Assembly (NCBI RefSeq): GCF_001544555.2
Contig: NZ_FCOK02000001.1
Span: 1-64,000 of the forward strand
Source of the DNA: Caballeronia udeis
Lineage (GTDB): Bacteria > Pseudomonadota > Gammaproteobacteria > Burkholderiales > Burkholderiaceae
Direction: 5' to 3'
Length of the DNA stretch: 64,000 nt
Of the stretch, positions 7,363-15,690 are shown one piece after another. Position 1 is the first letter of the stretch, and the number at the start of each line of letters is the position of its first letter. The notes beneath the pieces were generated by a model. It had not been told where the DNA came from. It saw only the letters and a list, made by a program, of their open reading frames with translations, and made no database searches. The position numbers were made by a program, and so were the translations under genes.

Positions 7363-7684
7363 GACCTACCTCCGAATCTTTGTTTTGTCGCGAACAACCC
7401 TGTTCGCGTTTCAGTGCTTCCAGTGTAGGTAAGTGCACGCTTAAGATTAAGAGCAGAGTGCGCAAGTGATTATTGTCGAATTAGGTGTAAACCCTATAAA
7501 ATACTGAAATTGCTCACCTATCAAATCTGCGCAGCGGTCAGCCACCGTCCGCCGGTGGCCTGGCCGCTCCGTCGGCATGTAATTTCGCGATACCAGTTTG
7601 TCTCGATCGACACATTGGAGCGCTAAAACGGTAACGCGTGGCACGCGAACTGCGCGCACACTTACCCCTATCGAGAGCTAGCCG

Positions 7685-7834
7685 ATGAAAAAAATCGCCA
7701 TGATCCTCGCCGTCGCTGTGGCGACGTTGTCCACAGCGGCCCCCGCCTTCGCCTATTACGACGATCACCATCACCATTGGCATCATTGCCATCGAGTTTG
7801 GCACCACCACCATTGGGAACGGTTTTGCCGGTAG
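7685..7834 (+). CDS. Small secreted His/Trp-rich peptide (49 aa)
   Basis: An ATG frame of 49 codons. Residues 1-23 are a signal peptide (MKKIAMILAVAVATLSTAAP, AFA cleavage). The mature part carries thirteen histidines in blocks (DDHHHHWHHCHRVWHHHHW) with Trp and Cys between, a pattern suited to binding transition metals. A weak GAGAG element precedes the ATG. It fits the small exported His/Trp-rich proteins often seen in Burkholderiaceae. Role unknown. Confidence 0.6.
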   Translation: MKKIAMILAVAVATLSTAAPAFAYYDDHHHHWHHCHRVWHHHHWERFCR

Positions 7835-7921
7835 GCCTACGAAACCGGCGGTGGACCGACCGACGCCCTCGCTTATGTGCCGTTGACACGCGAGCAAGCC
7901 GTCACGGCTGCTCGGGTCGCT

Positions 7922-8174
7922 AGCTCCCAATATGCAGCGATTCCGGTCGTTTCGCATTGGGGGAGCCGCGTGCGACAGCCTGGTCCGGCTTGCCGAGCCG
8001 CACGGCAGTGGCCTTGGCAAAACCCGATGGGTCGTTGAACGCACAATCGCTTGGCTGCATAACTTCAGGCGCCTGCGCGTCCGCTTCGAACGCCTCGCCC
8101 TCATTCACGAAGCGTTCATGAAGATCGCCACCTGCATCATTTGTTGGCGGCAACTTCAACCTTCATTGTGTTAG
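7922..8174 (+). pseudogene. IS5-family transposase, C-terminal remnant
   Basis: The last part of a DDE transposase is readable: GSGLGKTRWVVERTIAWLHN, then RRLRVRFERLALIHEAFMKI and ICWRQL at the end. This contains the WVVERTIAW and FRRLR-type residues around the catalytic glutamate of IS5-group (IS427-like) enzymes. A stop in frame at about 7910 and the lack of any N-terminal half or terminal inverted repeat show that it is a relic. It marks past insertion and deletion in this stretch. Confidence 0.7.
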
Positions 8175-8175
8175 C

Positions 8176-8375
8176 GCTTCTTAGACATCGAGGGTGCCGC
8201 CCCGGGCGTCGTCGCACAACTGAATGCCCACATCGTGCCTGCCAATTCCTCGCCGCTACTGCAGTTCGCGGATATTGCCGCCTACGTTTGTAGCCACGCA
8301 ATGAGCAAGGAGCCCGGCACGGATTTTTGGCGAGCAGAGCGCGATCGAATAAAGAACTGGTTCAAGGTTGGGTAG
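8176..8375 (+). pseudogene. DUF3800-like protein, C-terminal remnant
   Basis: Directly after the transposase relic an open frame with no start reads LLQFADIAAYVCSHAMS and ends DFWRAERDRIKNWFKVG before TAG. The LQ-ADIAAY motif is typical of the C-terminal region of DUF3800 proteins, an RNase H-like family often found in phages and islands. The N-terminal part is missing, presumably removed with the IS event. Confidence 0.45.
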
Positions 8376-8717
8376 CGTGGCCAAGCACTCAGTCGAAACA
8401 GTTCGACTTTTTGTCGTCCGCAATACCGTTGCCAGCGCCACACCCATATGCTTGCGCCTGCAACGCCTCGAATGTGACCGACCATGACCGGGCACTCGTT
8501 CGCCGATCACGCCGGCTCGCTGCACGACGGAACTGGGCGAGCGTCCTGAACTGCCTGCGTCATGCCTATAACGTTCGCACCAATCAGTTGCGTCATTGGC
8601 ATGGCTAACCCTGTGACACCCACTTGAGACTCGCACTGCTCGTTAGCTTTCGTACCGCAACAATATTTGCTAGGCTCCGCTGGGTTCAACAAAACTATAA
8701 GCTGCGAAGGGGAATTC
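8376..8717. other. Intergenic region without recognisable gene
   Basis: About 340 bp between the DUF3800 relic and the membrane protein at 8718. Open frames here are short and without ribosome sites or recognisable motifs. It probably contains more relic sequence and the promoter of 8718. Confidence 0.45.
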
Positions 8718-9236
8718 ATGAATACGTTGGTGCATCAAGCAAAAGAAATAAAATCTGCCTTTTCCCGATATTCCAAAGCCTTTAAAACACATCCACGATG
8801 GATTGGGTTCAAGCCGTACGTTCCCCTTGTCACCGGACTTTTTACTTGGGTAATGCTCGCGCGTCTTCTGTATCGCGTGCATGACGGTAGCCAGACACTT
8901 ACGGTCGGTTCGGTTGTTGTTGCCGGCCTCCTGCTAGATGCATTTGCGATGTACGGCGCGTTTAAGTTGCTGGTCAAACGAAAATTCAAGTTTAAAGGGA
9001 AGCCCTTTTGGAGAGATCGAGCGACGCGCCTATTCACCCTTTTTATGATTCGGTTAGTGGCGCTAGCGCTTGCGGCGCTTGCTTGCACTACCGCACTGCA
9101 TTGGGTCACCCCCGGGCAGTCAGCATGGGGGTTGATCATTTGGCGTTTCCTCGATGCCTTGGCAAGAATTCTGTGGCCGTTCGGATTGCAACGGCGGGTA
9201 GACAACGCAACGAAATACCTAAATCTGCGGCCTTGA
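8718..9236 (+). CDS. Hypothetical multi-pass membrane protein
   Basis: ATG 8718, preceded by AAGGGGAA, opens a 172-residue frame. It has an amphipathic basic N-terminus (residues 1-35), then about three to four hydrophobic segments: YVPLVTGLFTWVMLARLLYR, VGSVVVAGLLLDAFAMYGAF, LFMIRLVALALAALACTTAL and a weaker one after WGLIIWRFLDAL. The loops are basic, which suggests inner-membrane insertion. No family is recognised. It lies alone between relics and a lipoprotein gene. Confidence 0.65.
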   Translation: MNTLVHQAKEIKSAFSRYSKAFKTHPRWIGFKPYVPLVTGLFTWVMLARLLYRVHDGSQTLTVGSVVVAGLLLDAFAMYGAFKLLVKRKFKFKGKPFWRDRATRLFTLFMIRLVALALAALACTTALHWVTPGQSAWGLIIWRFLDALARILWPFGLQRRVDNATKYLNLRP

Positions 9237-9378
9237 TCCAAGTTTCGAGCGCCCGTTCACGCACCGCCACTCTGTTCCGTATGTGCCGGGCACGCCTGAA
9301 GGTTCGCCAACCTGTTTAAGCTTTCCGTAGAACAGCCGATAACCCGAAGACCGCCAGCACAATCAAAAGGGAAAATAT

Positions 9379-9732
9379 ATGCGCTGTCTTTCACTGTTCG
9401 TTGTGGCCGCAATTTTGACAATACTTTCGGCCTGCGCGTCAGTCAGTGAAGTGACTCAGTTGGGCAAAGATACATACATGGTCGATGCGACAACCCGCGG
9501 TGGCTTCCAGTCTCATGGCGAAACTACTGCTCTCGCGGTGAATAAAGCGCGAGAATTCTGCAGCAGCAAGGGTAAGGAATTGATGACCGGCCCGGCAAGA
9601 ACGTCGGGAGCGCGCGGCTGGACCCCGGTCGAGTCAACCCTGACGTTCCAGTGCCTGGACGCTAGCGATCCAGAGTATGTAAGGCCAAACTTGGTTGACA
9701 TCGCTCCAAACGGGAAATCAGCACCGAACTAG
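9379..9732 (+). CDS. Small lipoprotein
   Basis: A 117-residue protein. Residues 1-18 form a lipoprotein signal with lipobox LSAC, so Cys18 would be lipidated. The mature domain (ASVSEVTQLGKDTYMVDATT, ending near residue 96 with LTFQCLD) has two further Cys and looks like a small alpha-beta domain of envelope lipoproteins. A promoter-proximal site with AAAAGGGAAAA precedes the ATG. Its 3' end overlaps the convergent phage-side ORF at 9718, so it marks the left limit of the phage block. Confidence 0.75.
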   Translation: MRCLSLFVVAAILTILSACASVSEVTQLGKDTYMVDATTRGGFQSHGETTALAVNKAREFCSSKGKELMTGPARTSGARGWTPVESTLTFQCLDASDPEYVRPNLVDIAPNGKSAPN

Positions 9733-9789
9733 GGTGCCATCGTCGATATCTACCGCACATTCCGGCGCCAGACGCTCGATGCTAATCAC
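9718..9789 (-). CDS. Possible truncated ORF at the end of the phage block (23 aa)
   Basis: GTG 9789 overlaps the stop of the preceding gene as GTGATTAG (8 nt) and reads VISIERLAPECAVDIDDGTL to a TGA. The overlap geometry equals that of other junctions in this element. The frame may be the surviving start of a gene cut off where phage DNA meets the lipoprotein gene. Low support. Confidence 0.25.
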   Translation of the reverse strand: MISIERLAPECAVDIDDGTLVRC

Positions 9790-10036
9790 TTGCCCCTGCT
9801 TCAGGCCAGCGAATCTTCGCCAAAAGGTCGGCGGCTGAGAAATCAAAGAGCGATTTCTTGAGAGGCACGTAGTCATCATGTAGTTCGCGTTCCTCAGCAT
9901 TAAGTTCGGCGTAACTACGACCCGTCCTGATCATGTTTCGAATCAGATCTGTCCGGGGGAAATTTATTCCGCCCGTATCGGGCTGGACGAGCCGCCCCTC
10001 CAACAAGCGAACCCGCTCTTTAAGTGCTACCGCCAT
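9782..10036 (-). CDS. Hypothetical phage protein (84 aa)
   Basis: ATG 10036 was chosen because it lies inside the end of the upstream gene (17-nt overlap), giving 84 residues beginning MAVALKERVRLLEGRLVQPD. The first 20 residues are a short coiled coil; the rest is acidic with a YAELNAEERELHDDY segment. It follows the DUF5681 gene, a place where a large terminase gene would be expected in many phages. No terminase follows here. Family not recognised. Confidence 0.6.
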   Translation of the reverse strand: MAVALKERVRLLEGRLVQPDTGGINFPRTDLIRNMIRTGRSYAELNAEERELHDDYVPLKKSLFDFSAADLLAKIRWPEAGASD

Positions 10037-10436
10037 TTCCCGCCTCCAATGCGGCAACGCGCCGCGCCAATTCGTCCGTCTCGAAAATCTTTGCCTGGCC
10101 CTGTATGACGCCCATCACGGAATTGGCTTGGTCCGTCGTAAGTTTGCCCACCGCCAGCGCGTCGAGCACGGCCTGTCCCTGATCCACAAGTGATCCGGCA
10201 GGCAGGCTAATGGAGATCGGGCCGTCAGTAGGCCGCAGGCTCGGGACAATCCTGTCCACGCACAGGCGCAGCATCGTGGTGTCGCCGGCCAAGGCAAGTT
10301 CGAGCACTTTCTTCACCAGATCCGGCGCCTTCTCAAGAAACAACGCCCGCGTGTCTGCCCGACGATCAGTGCGCTTATCGCTTCCTGTTCTCGGTCTCCC
10401 CTTGGGATTGCCAGATTGTCCCTTCTTGAAAGTCAT
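10020..10436 (-). CDS. DUF5681 domain-containing phage protein
   Basis: A 138-residue protein starting MTFKKGQSGNPKGRPRTGSD. The KKGQSGNPKGRP motif at residues 4-15 is the signature of DUF5681, a domain found next to terminase genes and suspected to be a DNA-binding small-terminase-like component. A helical middle and a coiled C-terminus (ELARRVAALEAG) follow. It is coupled to the 84-residue gene downstream. Its presence without a visible large terminase suggests loss of the packaging genes. Confidence 0.75.
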   Translation of the reverse strand: MTFKKGQSGNPKGRPRTGSDKRTDRRADTRALFLEKAPDLVKKVLELALAGDTTMLRLCVDRIVPSLRPTDGPISISLPAGSLVDQGQAVLDALAVGKLTTDQANSVMGVIQGQAKIFETDELARRVAALEAGNGGST

Positions 10437-10508
10437 TGTTTTGTCGCTTGTAAATATCAGATAACAGCGATTCGCCTACACTCCGAAAGCCCGTTTATAC
10501 TGCTTTCC

Positions 10509-10640
10509 ATGAGCGCACCAAAACCACCTAACGACACGTTTTCCGCTTGGGACGACATCAAATACGGCGTCGGCTTTGTGCTGTCTGTCGGCCTGTGGAT
10601 AGGCGGCCTGGGATACGCTGTCATCTCGCTGCTGATGTAG
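10509..10640 (+). CDS. Small membrane protein on the opposite strand (43 aa)
   Basis: ATG 10509 opens a 43-residue frame beginning MSAPKPPNDTFSAWDD and containing one membrane helix (GVGFVLSVGLWIGGLGYAVI). It lies between two minus-strand phage genes and overlaps the end of the 713-residue gene by 20 bp, convergently. It could be a small membrane protein expressed from the prophage. There is no strong ribosome site. Confidence 0.35.
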   Translation: MSAPKPPNDTFSAWDDIKYGVGFVLSVGLWIGGLGYAVISLLM

Positions 10641-12762
10641 GTTGGAACGAATTAGCAGCAGCATCTGCATACCTCTGCGCATCCTCCTGCACATCATCTG
10701 GTTCTCCCTGCATCGTCTTTCCGAGCGACAGCACCGCCTGTCTAGCCAATTCCGGGTTCTGGATTTTTGTCGCGCGCGCGAGCCAACTCACAAAGCGCGG
10801 GTTGGTCATCATGCGTGCGGTCAGATTCGCGCCGGCCGCCGAACTCAGTAGGCCTGCTGCAAGCTTGAAATTGCCGGTGCCGAGCGCCGTTCCTACCGAC
10901 GTCACCAACCCCGTGGCTGCGATGACAGGACCGGAACCAGAGGGATTTGCGAGTACCTTGCTGCCTTGCTTGATCCGGTCGGCCGTTTGCGCGATCGAAT
11001 CAAGCGACTTGCGCAGATTCCCGTCTGCACTGGCAAACATGACGCTCTTCGCCTGAGGCGACATCTTTCCCCAGTTCGTCAGGAAGGTCTGTGAGGAAAA
11101 CTTGCCTCCTTCTGCACCCTGTTGGCCGGCGGACGCCGTACCCATGCGGCGAATGAAGGCGGATTTCACCACGTCACGTTCGTCGGGCTGAAGACTCTTC
11201 ATGATGCTGCCGATCTTCGTTGCACCAGCTTCCATGTCAGCCGGGTTCACCGCCGATTTGAAGATTTTCTCGGGGATGTCCTGCTTGGCGACCTTGTCCA
11301 GCACGTCGTCGATCCGAGCATGCCCCGCGCGCGTGAACTGGTTCGCCCGGTCCATCGCCTTTACGGCGTCAGGATTGCCTGTCGCCTTGGCCGCGGCGTC
11401 GAGATCGCTCGACAACGCACCGTAGAGCGCCTTCCACTTGCTGCGCGGCACACTGCTCGACATGTTCGAATCGGATATCTCGTTGCCGACCAGCGTGCGA
11501 AGCTTCTTTAGCGCCTCATATGGAAGTTGGTTCGTTGGCGAGCCTCCGGGGATCGGGACGCGCTGGCCACCCGCATATGACGGAATAGCGCTTGTTCCGG
11601 GCTGTATGGAGACCGTCGGCGGAGTTCCAGCGGTGGACACCGGTTCGCGCGTCGCACCGGTGTATGGATTGCGTGTCGCGGAGATCTTCCCAGCCAGTGG
11701 CGCCTGTCCTTCCCGCACTTCGGGAGCCTGACGACGCAGCAAGCCGTGAGACGCCGCGGCGCGCTGCTCGGCTGTCGTGGCATTCGGCGGCACGATCAGG
11801 ACACCCGCCTGAGTGCCAGCCGTGTCTGACTTTAGAGCCGACTCGATGTCCTGAATCTTCCCGTTCTTGAAAAATTTCGAGAGCGCTTCGGCGCCGTCGA
11901 TATCTTCGTTCATCGAAGCCAGAGCCTTGGAGGTGTTGCTTACGGCGACCGGGGCCTGTGGCTTGATGTACTGGTCGAGCTTGGCATATAGCGCTTTCTG
12001 GCCTTGCTTGAATCTGTCGACGAAGCCGCCCGGACCCGTCAATCCCTTCTCGATCGCACGACCAGCCACCGACGGCGTAGCGTTCGGAGACAGACTGTCC
12101 GCAATCTTCTCGGCCTGCTGGCCTATTTCAGACGCTTGCGAGTCGGCTTTTTTCGCCATCACTCCGGCGCCGCCAGGATATTTTCCGAGCAGGCTTTCCG
12201 TGGCCTGTGCGACGCGGCCGCCAGTTGCCTGCCCGACGCTCGGCGAAGTGCCAGCCTTGCCGAACGTGTCGATCGCCTTTGCGATCGCTGGCGCATTGCT
12301 GTCGCCGCCGCGCAGCAGGTACTTGACCGGAGCGACCGCCGCGCTGGCTAGATCCTTAAGCGTACTGGGAGCGACCGGCAACACGTCAGGAAACGGTGTA
12401 TCCGCGTTCGCGACCTTCTCGAATTCGGGATTCTTGCCGACGGCGGGCGCACCGAAGCCGCGGCGAATCGTATTCTCGATGGAGTTCGGGTCTTCATTCG
12501 GCAAGCGCAGCCGATCAAGGAACCCGGGCGCGGCCGCCGCAGGTGCGCCAGCGGGCTGCTGACCTTGGGGGGTGACTGGCACCGCCGAAGCAAGATCAAA
12601 GCCGCCCTGCGCCGGTTGCGGTGCGGCCGCGCTCGGGGGAACTGCTGTCGGTGCCGAGCCCGCCGGCGCAGCGACAGGAACAGCAACGGGAGTCGCTCCA
12701 GAAACTGGCGCCGCACCCTGGTTCGGATCGATCGGTACCGCGCTCGCAAGATCGAACTCCAT
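10621..12762 (-). CDS. Probable phage DNA-ejection or internal virion protein
   Basis: A 713-residue protein. ATG 12762 shares one base with the preceding stop (TGATG), which decides the start against a 26-codon longer frame. Residues 2-9 and about 49-56 repeat FDLASAVP. The first 110 residues are Ala/Pro/Gln-rich and the remainder is mostly helical. Near residues 605-645 a Gly/Ala-rich hydrophobic region (VIAATGLVTSVGTALGTGNF) could insert into membranes. Large, Ala-rich, helical proteins located behind the tailspike genes of podophages are usually ejected with the DNA. Function is inferred from position and composition. Confidence 0.65.
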   Translation of the reverse strand: MEFDLASAVPIDPNQGAAPVSGATPVAVPVAAPAGSAPTAVPPSAAAPQPAQGGFDLASAVPVTPQGQQPAGAPAAAAPGFLDRLRLPNEDPNSIENTIRRGFGAPAVGKNPEFEKVANADTPFPDVLPVAPSTLKDLASAAVAPVKYLLRGGDSNAPAIAKAIDTFGKAGTSPSVGQATGGRVAQATESLLGKYPGGAGVMAKKADSQASEIGQQAEKIADSLSPNATPSVAGRAIEKGLTGPGGFVDRFKQGQKALYAKLDQYIKPQAPVAVSNTSKALASMNEDIDGAEALSKFFKNGKIQDIESALKSDTAGTQAGVLIVPPNATTAEQRAAASHGLLRRQAPEVREGQAPLAGKISATRNPYTGATREPVSTAGTPPTVSIQPGTSAIPSYAGGQRVPIPGGSPTNQLPYEALKKLRTLVGNEISDSNMSSSVPRSKWKALYGALSSDLDAAAKATGNPDAVKAMDRANQFTRAGHARIDDVLDKVAKQDIPEKIFKSAVNPADMEAGATKIGSIMKSLQPDERDVVKSAFIRRMGTASAGQQGAEGGKFSSQTFLTNWGKMSPQAKSVMFASADGNLRKSLDSIAQTADRIKQGSKVLANPSGSGPVIAATGLVTSVGTALGTGNFKLAAGLLSSAAGANLTARMMTNPRFVSWLARATKIQNPELARQAVLSLGKTMQGEPDDVQEDAQRYADAAANSFQPTSAAR

Positions 12763-13010
12763 CAATGCACCTCTTCGAACTGCCGACGGTCTGGAGAGAC
12801 GTAGGCAAGGTTCCCGTCCTTGTCCCTGTGCAGTATCCATCCCTGCGCGTTCTTAGTCGGATTGTCCGAGTGGGTATCAGACGTCAGCGTCGGGCCCGGA
12901 TTCGTCGTGCTCTGCGACTTGAACAGATTCTTGAATCCATTAACCGCTGCCATGACAGAGGAACACTTCGCCATGAGAATAATCCCTGGTACTGCCTTGA
13001 GCTTAGACAT
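12762..13010 (-). CDS. Small phage structural-region protein (82 aa)
   Basis: An 82-residue protein. ATG 13010 overlaps the upstream HNH gene as ATGTCTAA (8 nt). The C-terminal half, NAQGWILHRDKDGNLAYVSP followed by DRRQFEEVH, recalls a short protein located just before the ejection-protein genes of Burkholderia podophages such as Bcep22. This is from memory and unverified. Its stop overlaps the next ATG by one base, so the two genes are coupled. Confidence 0.6.
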   Translation of the reverse strand: MSKLKAVPGIILMAKCSSVMAAVNGFKNLFKSQSTTNPGPTLTSDTHSDNPTKNAQGWILHRDKDGNLAYVSPDRRQFEEVH

Positions 13011-13521
13011 CTGCCCTTCTCCGTGAACTACGTGTCGCGTCAGAAAACTCCTCGCCGCAGTGTTCGGCGAGGGCTGCGTAATACGCTTTCTCGGCAGCTT
13101 CCGCCGTATCGAAGCGCCCTAAATAGATTTTCTTGCCCGCGAAACCGATGTCAGCCTCAACCTTTCTTTTATTTTCCGAAAACCGCGTAGCTCGCGGCAG
13201 ATCTCGCTGGGCCAGCCGCTTGCGATAGGAGACCTGCGACTTCGTTCCCGCGTATAAATTTTCCTTGCGATTGTCGAGACCATCGCAGTTCGAGTGCGCC
13301 GTAATCAGGCCCGGCATCGGGACAAGAACCTCGTTATGCATATAAACTTGCTTGGGGGAGGCTTGCCCTTTCACTCGATAACCCCGCCCGGCGTACCAGT
13401 ACTCTCGCTCACCGCTGCGATTCTTTACGCGCACGGCGTACCATTTAAACTGCGACAAGTACACGTAATCCTCGTCATCGACGATAGCGATCTTGCCTTG
13501 AGTAAGCGGGATCTCTTTCAT
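13003..13521 (-). CDS. HNH endonuclease with AP2-like DNA-binding domain
   Basis: A 172-residue protein. An HNH core spans residues 58-92: MHN with His62, GLITAHSNCDGLDNRKENL with His76, Asn84 and Asn88. Residue 75, usually Asp before the catalytic His, is Ala here. Residues about 113-160 (VEADIGFAGKKIYLGRFDTA, then AEKAYYAAL) form an AP2-like DNA-binding domain. This is the layout of phage homing endonucleases, which sit between structural genes and spread into cognate sites. The gene lies 12 nt behind the tailspike gene and overlaps the next gene by 8 nt. Confidence 0.85.
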   Translation of the reverse strand: MKEIPLTQGKIAIVDDEDYVYLSQFKWYAVRVKNRSGEREYWYAGRGYRVKGQASPKQVYMHNEVLVPMPGLITAHSNCDGLDNRKENLYAGTKSQVSYRKRLAQRDLPRATRFSENKRKVEADIGFAGKKIYLGRFDTAEAAEKAYYAALAEHCGEEFSDATRSSRRRADV

Positions 13522-13533
13522 AAGATTGGGAAA

Positions 13534-15639
13534 TCACGGCACTCGGTGGATCGAGACATAGCTATACGGCGTCGCTGTCTGCAATGCGACCGCCGAACCG
13601 GTGCTTTGTAACGCCTGGATCACGAGCGTTTGACCGGAAGTCATTGATACATCGGCTGCAGCGCAGACTTGCTGACCCGCACTAGTCGTCGTCTGCCGTA
13701 GGTTTATCCCGTGGGCTATAGTGACGCTGTTTGCGGCGATCAGCACGTCAACGCTGGTGTTCGCAGCCCCTGTGTTCGCTGCGTAAAGCAGGCATGCAGA
13801 CACGGCGTAGAACCCGGTTGCGGGGGCTGTGAACACGCCGGTGCTCGGCACGAAGTTCGTGTTGAGCCTATCAAACGTCTTAGTCCATCCCGTGACGACC
13901 GTAACCGTGCTGTTCGGGATGCTCTGGCCGCTCGTATTCGAGTAGGTCAACGCATCGTTTCCACTTGCGCCGAGCGTTGTGAATGCGCCCGTGGATGGCG
14001 TCGTCGCTCCCACGGTGACGCCATTGATCGTCCCACCGGTTGCGGCCAGCGCCGTAGTCGCCTGCGCGATCGTGGCATACGTTGAGGCAGCCGTTGAAAC
14101 CGGCAAGTAGGCGCCGCTCGGGCCGGACACTACCCCGCCAGCGTTGATCGCTCCGCCAAGACCAAGACCGCCGCCAACTACCAGTGCACCGGTCGTTGTC
14201 GAGGTCGATGCCACTACGCCCGGAATCGATACCTCTGACGTGCCACCAACCAGATCCGCCAAGCGAAGATCGTTGGAACCGTCCAGATTTATGCCCCAGA
14301 CGTTCGCGCCCGTTGAATCTGACAGGCGCAACTGGTCGCTTGATCCGTTGGCGATGCGCAGAGTTTCGTTGGCAACTTGGCCTTGGGCCATGAGCGACAT
14401 CGATTGCGTTTGGCCGAGCGCTGACTGGTCGCCCGCTTGGCCGCCCGACCAGCCGTTCGAATAGCGGTAACGAAGTTGCGCGCCCGGTTCGATAGTCGGC
14501 AAAGGCATGCTGTTGCTGGCGTCAGCGTTTTCGATCACGTTACCGAACGTGCAAGATGTAGCGCCGTAAGGAAGGGTAAAGCCTGACACGCAAGCGGGCG
14601 TCGTCGTCTGACCACGCGCTATCGCTGCATGGTTGCCGCCCAATCCGATGAACGTATTGCTGCTAGACGCCATCGCGTTTCCGGCTACGTCCAGAGTGCT
14701 GAAGTCCACCGAAGGCGCAGAGCCGCCGAAGGAATTCACGCTCGTCATGATGAAGGTGTTGTTGTCAGCGCCGTTCAGCACTATGCCGGTTGCGTTACCG
14801 TTCACCCCGATCGAGAGATCTTTGAAGACGCTATAGCTGACATTCACTTCATTGGCTGTGCCGCCGCCGGCCCACCCGCCAAGGCGGATCGGCGTGCTCG
14901 CTGTAGACGCATAATCGGCAAACGACAAATTGGTGAATAAGTCGCCTTGATCGTCAGCCGCGCCGCCAGAGGCGAAATTACTACCGTTATAGTGGACGGT
15001 GCTGATGTCGAAAATATAGCCGCTCGAGAATCCCCAAAAACCGTCATCGCTAAACGTCGAACCCCACACCGAGTTGATTACGACGCCGTTCGCGGCCAGG
15101 CCCCCGTTACCGTTAAAATCAACGCCTTTCAGGAAAACCCCCTGCAGAGGCATGTTTGATGTAGATCCGCTCGGCGCAATGAAGCTCATCATCGTGCCAG
15201 CAGATGCACCGGTCCACTTCAACCAACAACCGGTAGTCGGCTGCACGCTAGGATTTATGACATATACATTCAGCCCACCACCGGGGCAGTAAAAGCCAAC
15301 GTTGCTTGCGGTCACAGCAAGTGTCGACGAGATAGCGCACGTCTTGCCAGTCGGCAAATTGATGACGCCGCCACCTGCTGTTTGTGCTGCGGTTATAGCG
15401 CTCTGGATTGCCGTCGAATCATTTGTCGTACCGTCGCACTTAGCGCCATACGCCATGACCGAGTATTGCGGCAAGCCAAGGCCGCTCGACCAAGCTGGAG
15501 CCGTGGACGCGCCAGTCGATATGATCGAATCTCCTGGCAGTGAGCCAACCGGGTTAAGCAACTGGATCGGATTGAGAGTTGTCGCCAAGGCAGCGACAGA
15601 CAATAGCGCGGCAACGACACCGACGAACAGACGTTTCAT
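13534..15639 (-). CDS. Pectate-lyase-fold phage tailspike (possible depolymerase)
   Basis: A 701-residue protein. Residues 1-20 look like a signal peptide (MKRLFVGVVAALLSVAALAT), unusual for a virion protein. YSVMAYGAKCDGTTNDSTAI around residue 60 begins a right-handed beta-helix of the pectate-lyase superfamily, as in capsule-degrading tailspikes. Around residues 545-570 the VTVGATTPSTGAFTTL motif common in tail fibres occurs. The last 110 residues (FVPSTGVFTAPATGFYAVSA) look like a C1q/TNF-type trimerising jelly roll. The likely role is host surface polysaccharide binding or cleavage; the substrate is unknown. Confidence 0.8.
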   Translation of the reverse strand: MKRLFVGVVAALLSVAALATTLNPIQLLNPVGSLPGDSIISTGASTAPAWSSGLGLPQYSVMAYGAKCDGTTNDSTAIQSAITAAQTAGGGVINLPTGKTCAISSTLAVTASNVGFYCPGGGLNVYVINPSVQPTTGCWLKWTGASAGTMMSFIAPSGSTSNMPLQGVFLKGVDFNGNGGLAANGVVINSVWGSTFSDDGFWGFSSGYIFDISTVHYNGSNFASGGAADDQGDLFTNLSFADYASTASTPIRLGGWAGGGTANEVNVSYSVFKDLSIGVNGNATGIVLNGADNNTFIMTSVNSFGGSAPSVDFSTLDVAGNAMASSSNTFIGLGGNHAAIARGQTTTPACVSGFTLPYGATSCTFGNVIENADASNSMPLPTIEPGAQLRYRYSNGWSGGQAGDQSALGQTQSMSLMAQGQVANETLRIANGSSDQLRLSDSTGANVWGINLDGSNDLRLADLVGGTSEVSIPGVVASTSTTTGALVVGGGLGLGGAINAGGVVSGPSGAYLPVSTAASTYATIAQATTALAATGGTINGVTVGATTPSTGAFTTLGASGNDALTYSNTSGQSIPNSTVTVVTGWTKTFDRLNTNFVPSTGVFTAPATGFYAVSACLLYAANTGAANTSVDVLIAANSVTIAHGINLRQTTTSAGQQVCAAADVSMTSGQTLVIQALQSTGSAVALQTATPYSYVSIHRVP

Positions 15640-15690
15640 TTTGTTTTCCTAACTAGGAAGTGGTTACTGAGATGTCGGAGTGGTCGTCGG

